A stretch of 64,000 nucleotides of DNA from Paraescarpia echinospica (GCA_020002185.1 CM034531.1:90269901-90333900), one strand, 5' to 3'; shown: positions 1-10,602, counted from the stretch's first letter. Translations and numbers: made by a program. Notes: a model not told the origin generated them from the sequence alone.

Positions 1-40
1 ACGCTTCACTTCAGACGCTGTAAATCGAAATTGTTTTAAC

Positions 41-490
41 ATGCCGTCGAAAAACCCGTACGTGGACTACTACGTTCGTCAGGTCGGCGGTCAGCTGCCG
101 GTCTTCGTCGGTGGTCGGGGGCAACGAGGTCACGGTCTGGGCAATCTCTTCGGGAGCCTGTTTCCAAACGCCATGCCGCTTATCAAGAGAGGCGCGTTGG
201 CGTTGGGGAAACCAGCGCTCAACACCGGCGTGCGCGTGGCGCGCGACGTCGTCGTCGGCGGCAATCTGAAACAGTCCTTAAAACGACGCGCGAAGGAGGC
301 CGGCGCCGATCTTCTCGACGGCCTATTGAATTCGCAAGCACCACCGCCAAAGAAGAAGAAAGAAAAAAACGCAGCAGCAGCAGCGCCGCCGCGGCTGGGG
401 CGCCGCCATAAAGAGGCCGCGCCTAGCGGCGACGGTCGTCAGTAGGCGGAAGAGACGGCGTCGAACGGATCACGACATATTCGACGAGTA
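41..490 (+). pseudogene. Small basic virion protein (adenovirus pVI/pX-like), frameshifted
   Basis: The reading frame from ATG 41 gives 134 aa ending at 445. The N-terminal 90 residues are rich in Gly and hydrophobics (NPYVDYYVRQ, GLGNLFGSLFPNAMPLIKRG, an amphipathic-looking segment) and are followed by a Lys-rich tail. Small basic proteins of this type sit just upstream of the F54H12.2-type capsid gene in related elements, and they resemble adenovirus core or minor capsid proteins that bind DNA and membranes. In a different frame an Arg/Lys-rich tail stays open until a TAA at 488-490 that overlaps the capsid start region. The real C-terminus was therefore probably there, and an indel in the A-rich tract at about 355-372 moved the frame. 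No promoter is visible because the window starts 40 bp upstream. The family call rests on context and composition, not on a catalytic motif. Confidence 0.6.
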
Positions 491-1795
491 ATGATGGCGT
501 TCGTGAATGGGGCATCGTGCGAGGGCGTGAAGGCTGAATAGGACCTGTTCAGCGGGCCGGTGAATCAGACGAGCGTCGAGAGCAGTCAGTGGATATTCTA
601 CCAGCCGCTGACGACTCTCGACGCCGGCGGTCCTATCGAGTTCCTCATCCCGGGTTCGGTCGACAACTATACGGACCTGGCGAGCCTTCAAGTGTACGTG
701 CGCTTCAAAGTGATTCGGGGGGACGGTACCGATCTGGCGGCCGGCGCCAACGTGGCGCCGGTCAACAATTTCCTGCATTCGATGTTCAGTCAAATCGACG
801 TGTCGCTGAACGGCACCCTCGTGACGCCGTCGACCAATACGTACGCGTACCGGGCCTACCTCGAGACGCTGCTGAGTTACGGTAGCGACGCGAAACGGTC
901 GCATCTCACGGTCTCATTGTGGTACAAAGTCTACGCCGGACAGATGGACACGCTCGGGAACAACAACGCCGGGTTCGAGGCACGGCGCGCCATGTCGGCC
1001 GATAGCAACGAGGTGGAGATGATGGGACGCGTGCACGTCGACGCGTTTATGCTAAACAGACACATACCGAACGGCGTCGACACGAAAGTACGCATGGTGC
1101 GCTCGAAGGACACCTTCGCGCTCATGGGCGCGCAAGCCGTACCGGGGTGGCTCTTCGTGCTGCAGGCGATTCGGCTACACGTGCGAAAAGTGAAGTTGAA
1201 CCCGGACGTGCAGATGGGACATATCAAAGCGTGGACGTTGGGAACGGCTAAGTTTCCGATGCGCCGCATCGACTGCAAATCGTTCTCGATAACGGCGGGT
1301 ACGCTATCGCACACGCAGGAGAACTTGTACATGGGTCCGATTCCGAAACGCATCTTCCTGATGATGATCGATAACGTCGCCTACAACGGAGACTACACTA
1401 GAAATCCGTTCGACGCGCGTCACAACGACATAAACTTCCTCACGCTCGTCGTCGACGGACGTCAGGTGCCGAGCAAGCCGCTGCAGCCGGACTTCCCGCA
1501 CAACCGGTACGTGCGGAGCTGCATGAATCTCTTCGAGGCCAGCGGAAAGGCGTACGAGGACGAGGGGAACGACGTATCGCGCACGGACTTCGGCGCCGGC
1601 TAAACCATCTTCGGTTTCGACCTGACCCCCGACTGTTGCGACGGGGACCATTTCAACGTCGTGCATCAGGGGACCGTGGGCGCCGAAATGCACTTCGGGA
1701 CGCCGCTACCCCTTCCGGTGAAGGTCGTCGTGTACGCGGAATTTGAGACGGTGCTGGAGATCGACAGGAACCGGAACGTCGTGTACGACTGGTAA
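491..1795 (+). pseudogene. Major capsid protein, F54H12.2 family (Polinton-type), two nonsense codons
   Basis: This 435-codon frame begins at ATGATG 491 directly after the preceding gene. The translation shows the signature of the protein annotated in animals as 'uncharacterized protein F54H12.2': SSQWIFYQPLTTLDAGGPIE near the N-terminus, then NFLHSMFSQIDVSLNGT, TYAYRAYLETLLSYG, HVDAFMLNRHIPNGVD, and C-terminal FGFDLTPDCC and VVVYAEFETVLEIDRNRNVV. In C. elegans the F54H12.2 gene neighbours an integrase gene, which fits a Polinton; the protein is taken as the hexon-like major capsid protein (family knowledge). Two in-frame stops break it: TAG at about 539-541, before residue 20, and TAA at 1601-1603. 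The frame otherwise stays in register to TAA 1793. The protease ATG follows 2 nt later, so the two genes form a tight late-type cluster. Confidence 0.85.
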
Positions 1796-1797
1796 CT

Positions 1798-2220
1798 ATG
1801 GATACGTTTCAACTGATGCGTCGTCTGGAACACGATACGTACGCTAAACGTATCGTCGTCGGCGTCGTGCCTAAAGATGCGCTACTTACCGTCACCACCG
1901 CCACCGTTTAGTCGACGGCGAGCCGGGGCAACACTGGGTGGCCGTCTACGTGGACGCCAACCGGCGAGGCGAGTACTTCGATTCGTACGGTCTGCCGCCG
2001 CTGCACGCCAACTTCCACGCGTTTCTGCACCGCAACTGCGGCGACGCGTGGACGTACAACGAAAAGCGGCTGCAGATCGCCGCCTCTAACGTGTGCGGAC
2101 AATATTGCAATACTTCTCCTCCGATGTCGCGGTATGCCGTTGACGACGTTCCAGAGCCTATTCGGCACCAATCGGTTGGCCAATGACTGTCTCGTATTCG
2201 ATTGGTTAAAACCACATTAA
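1798..2220 (+). pseudogene. Adenain-like cysteine protease (peptidase family C5), copy A, broken
   Basis: The frame starts with MDTFQLMRRLEHDTYAKRI 2 nt after the capsid stop and matches the intact copy at 39,398-39,838. After about 36 codons it meets a TAG, because a deletion of roughly 26 nt around 1,895-1,915 shifted the frame. The catalytic core is legible in another frame (GEYFDSYGLPP, SNVCGQYC). A second deletion of about 5 nt just after the active-site CGQYC box shifts the frame again, and the original TGA has become TGG, so the reading frame would run on to 2,220. The family matures virion proteins during assembly, which fits its place beside the capsid gene. Confidence 0.85.
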
Positions 2221-2370
2221 TTTCGCTTTTATATGTATAGTAGTAGAAATTAAAAAAAAAACCGATGATGATGTACACAATTGTTGTTGTTTATTATAAC
2301 CCTACCTACATACATACATACATACAGAAACTACCCTTAGGGGGGTGGGGCATTCCTTAGGTTAGACGAG
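2221..2370. other. Convergent 3' region between protease and polB, with (CATA)n microsatellite
   Basis: The region between two convergent genes carries a CATA/CTAC microsatellite (about 2,300-2,328). A TTTATT at 2,290-2,295 reads as AATAAA on -, suitable for polB mRNA 3' ends. The same kind of CTAC-rich tract follows the polB 3' ends at the centres of the S palindromes. Confidence 0.6.
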
Positions 2371-5300
2371 TTAGACGAGTATCGGCGCCGTGGTGACGCC
2401 GTCGTCGAGCACGCGGTGTTTAGCGTACAAGTAGCTCAACGCCGCGCGCTCTTGAACGTACGTCAACACGGACGAGTCTTTCACCTGGAAACCGCGGTTC
2501 CAGCCGACGCCGTTGCGTCGGTCGCGCAGTACGGCGAGGAAGGTGTGCTCGTCGATGTCGTTCTGACGCTTGCTCAGTCCCTTCGTGCTGTACTTCGGGC
2601 CGTTGTCGCCGCCGAAGCAGTAGTAGGTCTTGCTGCACAGCGCCACGATTCCGTCGCCGCGCCACTCTTCTTTGAAGAGACCCGGCGTTCGACGATCGAA
2701 CAGGCGTCGGCGCGTGCAGCAGTCCTCCGCCGCCCACGCTAGTCCGGCGACGCGCCGCCGTACGTACGCGTCCACGTGCGCGTCGCAGCATTCGGCTGGA
2801 AACCAGAGCGATCGATTCCGCAAGTAGTGTTCGCGACGTTCTTCCAGCACGAGCGCGTCGACGTCACGTCCGGCGAGAGCGATGTACGCCAAGTCCGTGT
2901 CCATAGCGCAGTACTGGAAGAGCGGACGGGGGATGTAGGCGTCGACGAAATCGAAATAAAATTCGAGCATTCTCAATTTTGCGTACTGCAAGACGAAATA
3001 ACCGATATGTATCGGCAGGCCGTAGAAGACTTTGCGCTTATTCAGCGCCACCTCGTACAGAGCGTAGTCGACGACGACGTCGAGTTGCCGGAAGCGACGG
3101 TTGTTGACGAGCATCGAGACGCCGACCGGCGTGGCGTACTTGATTTCCCGGTGCCGATCGACGCGCGTAATCGTTTTCCCGTACGAACTGTCGCCGAGAA
3201 GTTTAAAGGTATCGGCGATGATCGATTTGTCGGGATCGATGTCGCCTTCGCGTCGCGCCGCCGAGGCCGTGTCGCCGAAGCGGCGAAAGCACGCGATCGG
3301 CGCTTACTCGATGACCTGGTAGACGCGCTCGACGACGAGACCGTGCGCCAGATACCAGCGTAGGAGGGGCGACGCGAGCACGATCTCGGCGCCGAAGTAG
3401 TTACCGACGAGCGTCCGTTGAGGTCGGGTGAGGAGATCATGCGACTCGGCGTAGCGGCGCATGAACGGGCTGAGATCGTAGCACACGATATCGACGTTCT
3501 TGAACACGGGTTGCATTTCGGCGAACTTGTCGCGCAGCGCTTCCGGAACCGCGATATCGCACTGCACGAGGCCGAACAGAGAGCCGTCGCGCATCGCCTC
3601 CAGTATCGTCGAGCGCGTAATGGGCGTGGCCGGTTACCATCGTGACGCGTCGGGCGGCGTCGGCGCCGCGGGCGGTCGCACGGCGCGCCACTGGCACTCC
3701 CACATTTCGACGACGTAGGCGGTCCCGGCGATCATCGCGGCGTACAGCGTCGTCATCGGTTGTCCGTTGACGGCGTTCGTCGTCACGCGCGCCTGGCACG
3801 ACGGGCAGCCGTGAAAATAGCAGCCGTGAAATTGATACGCCGTTCGCGTGGCGGTACACCAGCCGTCGACTCGGTGCTTTCCGATGCGCTTCTCGCGTCC
3901 GTTCAACTGGTGACGTATACGCGCGCCGGTTTTCGCCTCCACCCACGTCATCCACTCCACGGCCATACGGCCGTACCTGTGCACGCGTTCCGTTCGAAAG
4001 GCGTTCTCCGCGCGCCGGCGCGTGTACCAGCCCGTCGGCATCTCCTGCATTATCGCCCATAGATAGAGGCCGTTTGCGTCGAAACCGACTATCGAACGAC
4101 ACGGCGTGTTGCCGCCTCGAATTGCAGTCACGCCGGCCTCGTTGTGGCGCGCGAAGATGATCGACGGGCCGCCGACGATCTGCGACTGCAGCAGACGGTG
4201 CAGATCTTTGTTCGGCTCGTTGAACAGCGAGAAATGGATCGACGTCGGCAGGTCGTTGAACAGGTACAACAACGTCAACCCCGGTACGCTGATGGCGTCC
4301 TTGAACATGTCGATACGTCGGCGCCGATAGAAGGCGAACTGGTGATCGACGGCCTCGATAAACGGCGCCACGTCTCGATTGTTATACCACATCAAAAAAT
4401 CGCGCATCGACGTCTTGCCCTCGTCACGCCACGCCGTCGCACAAATCTCGTACGCCTCCGCGGAGATTCCCTCGCGTTTCAGGTGGCTGTACAAAGCTTC
4501 GCGCGGCGGCAGGGCGGTTTCGTCCAGACGCGTCAACGCGTCGATATGTTCGTACGGAAAGTACCCCTTCGTCGCCGAGCAACCGTACGCTTTCAGAAAG
4601 CGATCGTAGCTAGCGCCGGGCGCGAGGTAATTCATTATGTCGAGGAACTTCAACATCGTCGTCGACAGGCACATGTAATTGTTCTGACGTTTAATGGTAA
4701 ACGCCGACGACGTGTGCTGCGCGTCGCCGGTTATGAGCAGGGGGGTCAAGTACTTCAAGTACTGACGACATTGAGATCGTACTTACCCGAATTGAATCCC
4801 AGTACGGGCATTTGACGAAGGTGCGACCACAGGCGGTCGGCGAGTGTGGCGTACGGTGACGCGGCGTCGTCGTCGTCGTTTTTGCACCGTCGCCGCCAGT
4901 CGGCGTCGAGCGCGTCGAGCGCCTCGAAGGTCGCGTCGTAGCGGGGGCGTAGAGCCGCGCACGCCTCCGCGCTCACGGCGTCCAGGTCGTCGATGAGACG
5001 ATGCGCGAGTTCGGCCGAATCGCCGGTCGTGACGTAACACCGCGCCGCTTCGTGGCCGGGCACGTTCGACCGGCATTTGTTGGTATCCGTCGGCAGATCG
5101 TTATCGGCGAAATAGCATTCAAAATCGAACGTCGCGCGGTACAAATAGTAGCTTCGTCGTCGAGCCGCTGAAATACGGACGGCGACGGTCGGTAGATACC
5201 GCCGGGGAACACGTGACGAACACCACCTTCCGCACTTGTACGTTCTCGTGTACGCGCGCGGGTCGCTTATGTACGACAAGTGCGTCTCGTACAGGTTGAC

Positions 5301-6373
5301 GTTCAGGGTCGTGGGGTGCGCTTCGCGCGACCGACGGACTAGTTCGGCGACGTCATTCGTCATTCAATAGACGGCGACGTTGATGCCGAAAACAGTCTCC
5401 ACGCGATCCAGTTCGTTCAGTCGCACACCGTTCGAGGCCGCCGTGCGCGTGACGCGACAATACTGCGCGTGCAGACGTTTAGCGACTTTCGTTAAACGGG
5501 TTGTATCGATGTGGTGGTTTTCACCTCGTCGGCCGCCACCTTGCAGGTGGAGGCCGATGCAGCGGAAGAGGCATAGATGATCGTTGTAGGACGTGCCTCG
5601 ACGATCTTTCGTCAACGTACGATCTTCTTGTTGTCGCGCACGTAGGCGGGGAGCGTTACGCCAACGCACCCGATAGGATGGACGATGATGGTGTTCACGA
5701 AGTAGGAGGCGTTCGTTACGAGCTCGACGACCCACCCCGAGTCGGGACGCTGCGCGATGGCGTACTGCAGTACGTCGGTCGTGCGCACGGCGTCGAGGAA
5801 TTGTTCGAACGAACGGCTATCGGTAACTAGGGCGGGTGTTTCGAGGAGGCGACCGCAACAGTTACAGGAAGAATGAAAATATCGGTACCGACCCGACACC
5901 TTGTGGCGTAATACGAAACCGTAGCTTACGTTAATTTTAAACGCATTCTTTTGTTCGCGTAACATTTCCCTCAGACGCGGTTCGAGCACCCGCGTACTCG
6001 TACAGGCGGTCATGCGATAGTTGTAACGCGACTGCACGGCACCTATCGCTACCGACGTCTCTATGCTACGCCGGTGTTCGTCCACGACACGCTGAAGATC
6101 GTCGGGTGACCCCGCTTCCGCCACTGGTTCATTACTACTACCAGGAGGTGGCGCCGTCTGACGGCCACACCGCAGCTTCAGGTGTTGTAGCATAGCGCGG
6201 CGCGTAGTGTACGTCGCGCCACATTTTGGGCACTCTCGACGTTTTACGCATAGCGCGTCGTTGCCACATCTTTCCGAACTCTTCGCCTGTCGTTCTAACG
6301 TCGACTGTTTCGCGAAATAACCCCCACATTTCGGACATTGCCATATAGTAGGAGGCAAAGAAGGTGGTGGCAT
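2371..6373 (-). pseudogene. Protein-primed family B DNA polymerase (polB), copy A, multiply broken
   Basis: About 1,300 codons run leftward from ATG 6,373 to TAA 2,371. Order of domains: two C2H2-like fingers (WQCPKCGGYF at about 6,330 and ECPKCGATYTT at about 6,230), an N-terminal region conserved with copy B, exonuclease motif I (FDFECYF, about 5,115-5,135), exo II (LGFNSGKYDLN, about 4,775-4,800), polymerase motif A (VGFDANGLYLW, about 4,070), a GCYFHGCPSC box, motif B (GDSSYGKT, about 3,180) and motif C (MDTDLAYIA). The DFE exonuclease and DTDS-type polymerase identify DNA_pol_B_2, which primes synthesis from a terminal protein. Breaks include a frameshift at about 5,620, a TGA at about 5,364-5,366, deletions and frameshifts at 5,050-5,240, a frameshift at 4,758, a TAA at about 3,634 and a TAA at about 3,304. 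Codon 2,890-2,892 is Leu where copy B has the motif C Ser. Confidence 0.9.
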
Positions 6374-6720
6374 TCTCTACTGTGCTGATATTTTTTCGAA
6401 CACCGTTACTTATAACAGTGGTGGCTGTGATGGTGGTGGTGGTGGTAAGTGCACCCTAGCGGGGGAATGTGGTTTTAGGTAATGCGGGTAACTCGGAACG
6501 ATAGTGGAAGGAATGTGTTTGCGGTAATGTGTTTGCGGTAACAAGTGGTGGTGGTTGCGGACTAGCGGTAATTGTTATAAATAACTCGGAATGTTTTAGG
6601 TAATGTGGGTAACCCTAGCGAGATAGTGGTCCCTAGCGGTGACTCGGACTGTTTTGGGTAATGTAACTCGGAAACGAAAAGTACATTTTCAAAGTTTTAT
6701 TCAGTAGCTTACAACATTCA
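6374..6720 (-). promoter_or_regulatory. polB promoter, copy A: TATA-like box and degenerate GGTAA/CTAGCGG repeats
   Basis: On -, a TATAAGTA box (6,407-6,414) lies 34 bp before the polB ATG. Copy B has TATAAATA at the same distance, both followed by a shared GTTCGAAAAA block. Upstream, short GGTAATGTG, GTAACTCGGAA and CTAGCGG motifs recur irregularly to about 6,670. Confidence 0.6.
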
Positions 6721-6802
6721 AAAACAGCGTTCAACGCCTTTGTTACAATAGCAAGCAAATATTAGCAAAACAAGCAGTGTTCTTTATTCGATTGTTCGTT
6801 CT
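6721..6802 (-). terminator. Poly(A) region of the multi-exon gene, copy A
   Basis: Two TTTATT blocks (6,783-6,788 and 6,802-6,807) read AATAAA on -. The second overlaps the TAA of the upstream ORF, so stop codon and poly(A) signal are fused, as is common in compact viral genomes. The copy B equivalent is at 34,825-34,830. Confidence 0.5.
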
Positions 6803-7477
6803 TTATTCGAGTCCACTTCTGCGCTGCACGTACGTGTGTACGGCCGACTCCAGCTGAACACGGTTCACGTACTCGCGACAGTTCGTTCCTAGAAGCCATT
6901 TCGACACAAACTGCACCAAATACAACTCTCCCGCACGACCCGTTTGCGGCTCCTGACCATCAGAAGTTGACACCGTAGTTTCGTGTACAATTTGCACGAG
7001 TCGCGTGAAGCACGAAATAAGGGACCGACGCAGAAACGTTTCCATGACGGCGTTGAAATATCGCGTTACGATACAGCCCGTGTTGTCGAAACGCTGCATG
7101 TATACACGGTTTGGACGTCCCGCACGATAGCCGGGCATATGTACATATGGGCAGCCCTCATTGGGCTCACATACCCCGCAATGATCCCGCGCCCGCTCCA
7201 GTATCATCTCACCGAGGATCTCGGCGACGAGGCCCATTGCGAGGCGTTCATATCGGCAGACCAACTGGCCCCTGCTCGGCACGACGATTTCACGTTGCGA
7301 CGCCACCTCCTCCGATAGACTCCAACACGGAGCGCACGTCAGCCCCATCGTCCCCAGCGGCGTGTACAGGCTTTCGTTATACGTCGGTGGAGGACGCGCT
7401 CGGCTCACATCCGATACACCGAGCGCCTCCTCGATGATGGCGTCCAATACGTTGGCGTCACGCACTCCGCTTCCACC
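6803..7477 (-). CDS. Unknown viral protein, last exon of a multi-exon gene, copy A
   Basis: The frame is open from the acceptor at 7,478 to TAA 6,803, about 224 aa. There is no ATG for the first 30 or so codons, so an upstream exon must supply the start. I do not recognise the family. Visible features are a short Pro/Tyr stretch (RPPPTYNES), a Cys/His cluster C-x2-C-x5-C-x3-H (CGVCEPNEGCPYVH) that could bind metal, and a well conserved C-terminal half (GCIVTRYFNAVMETFLRRSL, VQLESAVHTYVQRRSGLE). It lies between polB and the RPA-like gene on the same strand, suggesting a replication-related or early role (inference from position only). Copy B has lost about 270 nt including the Cys cluster, so this is the better preserved exon. 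Confidence 0.6.
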   Translation of the reverse strand, partial: GGSGVRDANVLDAIIEEALGVSDVSRARPPPTYNESLYTPLGTMGLTCAPCWSLSEEVASQREIVVPSRGQLVCRYERLAMGLVAEILGEMILERARDHCGVCEPNEGCPYVHMPGYRAGRPNRVYMQRFDNTGCIVTRYFNAVMETFLRRSLISCFTRLVQIVHETTVSTSDGQEPQTGRAGELYLVQFVSKWLLGTNCREYVNRVQLESAVHTYVQRRSGLE

Positions 7478-7957
7478 CTACAGCACAAAGTATGTTCTAC
7501 TCTTTACGAACCACCGTCAGCAACGCGTGTAGTAAGTCGTACATACATTCACGCCTGGTGTGTTGCAGCAGCGCCTCCTACAAACACATTATTATGATTA
7601 GTCCGCCTGCATTTGACTTTCCTTCCCTCTTTATCAACCCCTCCACTTCGCGTTCCAACAACGTTCTTACGAACGTGGCAACCTCCTCGTACCGAGCACG
7701 CATCCTTTCGTTGTTTGCTATCATACCCTGCAGTATGTGGCGCACTTCCTACAGCATATAAGCACAACTGTTAGTTACGGAATAATACCACAAAATAAGT
7801 TCGCTTCGTAAGCTAGCCAAAACGCCCTTATGTAATTCTCAGCCGTCTCGGTTAATAGTTGCGCGGCTTCCTCGGTTATTTCACGACTACGACGCTCTCT
7901 CATTCGTTGTTGCACGTTCGCGTGTGTCAACAAATCTACCAGTATCGGCCATCCTTC
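7478..7957 (-). pseudogene. Upstream exons of the multi-exon gene, copy A (E1-E3)
   Basis: Three open blocks each start right after a good 3' splice site: E1 from 7,957, E2 from 7,748, E3 from 7,577. E1 is helical and charged (VDLLTHANVQQRM, AENYIRAFWLAYEANLF), E2 carries ANNERMRARYEEVATFVRTL, E3 carries HTRRECMYDLLHALL. The separating segments are 30-57 nt and hold branch-point-like sequences (TAACTAAC, GACTAAT). The same layout is found in copy B, so it is a real splicing pattern rather than decay. In copy A the presumed donor of the E2-E3 intron reads AT instead of GT (about 7,634), which would inactivate it. No homologue is recognised. Confidence 0.55.
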
Positions 7958-7981
7958 CTACAAACAACACAACACAACACA

Positions 7982-8713
7982 TTAGTCGTCGTCGTCGTTG
8001 TATCTCTTCAGTGTGCGCACGGTATACGAGGGCTCCCCGTTCCAAGTCGTCTTACGCACACTGATCTCCACTTTCGTGCCGGTTAACTCCAGCACAGTAT
8101 CGCGGAGTTCCTCCTAGCTCAACTCCACCAAGTACTCGGCCGTGTACTCGACGAGATTAGACATTTGGCTGTCAAACAAAGTAAGCCAAAGCTCGTCTTC
8201 CTCCTCCTCACCGTCCTTCACCATCACACGCAACGCGAAGTAATATTTCGGCACCAACACTCCACCGTGCGTTCGGCATATCAGTTCCCCGCCTTTGCTT
8301 TTCTGCAATTTCCGGCGACAACGGGAACATCCCAAATAGGCGCCAACCTATTTGTACGACACAGCGTCGATCATAACGGGCAACAGAAATTTATACACAC
8401 CGGTGTCAGCACACCTCAGGTGCCTCAGACTCACCAATGTAGCGCGCGTCGATGCCGTCGACTCACATTCGCGCTCGAGTGACGCGCTCCGCGTCAGGGG
8501 TGGCTGCCCCTCAGCCATCTCGACGGTGCCCAACGCCATTTCGGCGCTTCGCTTAAGCGGTGGCGCAATGAGCACCACGGGGCGCTTAACAGGTGCCGCT
8601 CCCGTTGACACCGCTACTACCGCTGGCGAACGGTGCTGCTGTTGACCACTGGCCGCCTTCAGTGACTGCTTGCGTGGTGCCTTGAACTTTTTTGGTGGAA
8701 TCTCATCTGCCAT
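7982..8713 (-). pseudogene. RPA-like ssDNA-binding protein (zinc-ribbon OB-fold), copy A, two stops
   Basis: The frame starts at ATG 8,713 (MADEIPPKKFKAPRKQS, Lys-rich, NLS-like). Residues from about 140 show LGCSRCRRKLQ, then ICRTHG, then PKYYFALRVMV and ELWLTLFDSQM. This C-x2-C...C-x2-H ribbon within an OB-fold, ending in a W-TLFD strand, is the pattern of the large-subunit RPA C-terminal DNA-binding domain. A role coating displaced single strands during protein-primed replication is inferred. A TAG with a 6-nt deletion (about 8,345) and a second TAG (about 8,114) interrupt the frame. Conserved codons continue after the second stop to TAA 7,982, so 8,114 is not the natural end. Confidence 0.7.
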
Positions 8714-9770
8714 ATTTTCGCGGAAGAACGTCTGCTGCTTGCTGCTGCTGCTGTAGAAACAATACACGTTAGAACTCCGGCGACATACAACATAGCATTT
8801 TCTCAACCGTTTTATACTTTTCAAACTAACGCGCATGCGCACTTAACAGTCTACAGTTATCTTTCAAAATCTCGCGCATGCGCACTTAACGCAAACGACG
8901 CTGATACCGAGGAATTTGTTTTAGGAAAAAAGTTAGCGGTCACGTCAGTACATCCATCGTCAAATGTGACTTTTACATCGAATTTCTCTAATATCACCAC
9001 ACCACTCGATTCCAGAGCCCAAACTCATCGTGTACAACGGTTACTTTCATGCTTTTAACTAATCGTTTATTGTTTTTGAAATGCCATTGTCTACAACATA
9101 ACGCGCATGCGCACTTAACACTAATACCGTTATCTTACTCAATTACGCGAATGCATACTTAACACATCCCAGGCATTTGTTTTCGGAAAAAAGTTTCCGG
9201 TCACGCCAGTACATTCATCGTTAAATCTCTCTTTACATCGAATTTCTCTAATATCACTTTACCGCATAATTCCCTACCACACACTGATTGTATACAACGT
9301 TTATTTTCATGCTTTTAACTTTTCGTTTATTGTTTTTTTAAATCCATTGTCCTCCGTTCACATTCCAATCGCGATAAGTCACGCGCAACAGATGTCAAAA
9401 TTACGCGCATGCGCACTTAACACATACTGCCTAGTCTACCGAGGAATTTGTTTTAGGAAAAAAGTTAGCGGTCACGTTAGTACATTCATCGAGAAATGTC
9501 TCTTTACATCGAATTTCTCTAATATCACCGCACCACACGTTTCCTGACCCCAAACTAATCGTGTACAACGTTTATTTTCATGCTTTCAGCTTTTCGTTTA
9601 TTGTTTTTAAAAATCCATTTTTCTCCGTTCACATTCCGATCACGATAAGCCGTAGTGTCATGCGCCACCGCTGTTTTTGACGTTGCGCGCAAACGCGCGC
9701 TCATTGCTCATTCACCATTTTTCACTCAAACACTCCTGATCGCTTCTCAACGTCTCATCCATTTGCCACA
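8714..9770. promoter_or_regulatory. Divergent promoter block, copy A, about 3 tandem units of 250-300 bp
   Basis: This lies between the RPA-like gene (-) and the spliced early-type gene (+). On -, TATAAAA is at 8,810-8,816, with a CTAAC plus pyrimidine plus CAG acceptor-like site between it and the ATG. Upstream, a module repeats three times: GCGCATGCGC followed by ACTTAAC, a GGAAAAAAGTT block, an ACATCGAATTTCTCTAATAT block and a CAACGTTTATTTTCATGC block. The palindromic 10-mer occurs at 8,831, 8,874, 9,103 and 9,405 and matches the animal NRF1 consensus. Copy B has the same module. Confidence 0.6.
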
Positions 9771-10602
9771 ATGAACAACACATCATCGACTCATCATTCG
9801 CCAACACATCGGTAAGACTGCTTTTATGTATGCATGCATGTGCGCGTGCATGCGTACATGCATGCATGCATGCATGCGTGTGCGCGTTCATGCATTGTCA
9901 CCCTTTGTTTAAACAGTTGTAAGCCTACCATGCATGCATGTCACAATGGATCGTCTCCTCACACGTCAACACACTGCTTTTATGCATGCATGCATGCATG
10001 CATGTGCACGTGCGTACATTTGTTTAAACAGTTGTGAACACGTAAGCCTGCTTGCATGCGTATGCGCATTGCCACCCTTTGTTTACACAGTTGTAAGTGC
10101 GTAAATCTGCTTTTACGCATGCATGCATGCATGCATGCATGTTGTGGTTGTTTATTTCATGCATGACCCTTTGTTTAAACAGTTGTCAACACGTAAGTCT
10201 GCTTTTACGCAAGCATGGTTCTCATCCTTTGTTTAAACAACAGCCTGTTTTTATACATGCATGCAAGCATGCTTCACACCCTTTGTTTACACGTATTGTG
10301 GTTGTTTCTTTCATAGACCGACATGCACGGTCCATCCTTCACCTCGACAACCACCGACTCCAACTTCAACACCGCAAACACCAGCTGCATCCACCAGCCA
10401 CGACCCAGATTATATTGACTACGACAACACCCTCGTGACAACGTTTCTTCGTCAAGACCCCATCACTGGGTTGTGGCGTACGCCCATACCAAACACCGAA
10501 TATTATCCACGACTTGGATTCAATACTGCACCGACAACAACACTCTTTCCGATAGTACGAGACACGAATCGCACGACCTCAATATGGTCACCACTGCCGT
10601 AG
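9771..10602 (+). CDS. Spliced early-type gene, copy A (2 exons, 108 aa)
   Basis: Exon 1 (9,771-9,811) begins MNNTSSTHHSPT and ends at CG|GTAAG. Exon 2 (10,317-10,602) starts after TTTCTTTCATAG and stays in frame to TAG 10,600. The product is Pro/Thr/Ser-rich with an acidic/Tyr patch (DPDYIDYDN) and a C-terminal block FLRQDPITGLWRTPIPNTEY then RLGF, conserved in copy B as FLVKQANGLWRT...RREGF. The 505-nt intron is packed with ATGCATGC and TTTGTTTAAACAG repeats. AATAAA follows at 10,609. Divergent position beside the promoter block and the small Pro-rich acidic character suggest a regulatory early protein (inference). Frame and splice sites are intact here. Confidence 0.6.
9812..10316 (+). repeat. 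ATGCATGC-rich intron of the early-type gene, copy A
   Basis: Long runs of alternating ATGC tetramers, many self-complementary, alternate with CCCTTTGTTTAAACAGTTGT blocks whose AAACAG looks like a decoy 3' splice site. Only the last site, TTTCTTTCATAG at 10,316, gives an open coding frame. Confidence 0.7.

Noticed and set aside
560..1603. Capsid start at 560 and stop at 1603
   Set aside because: In-frame homology extends upstream to ATG 491 across a TAG and downstream to TAA 1793 across a TAA.
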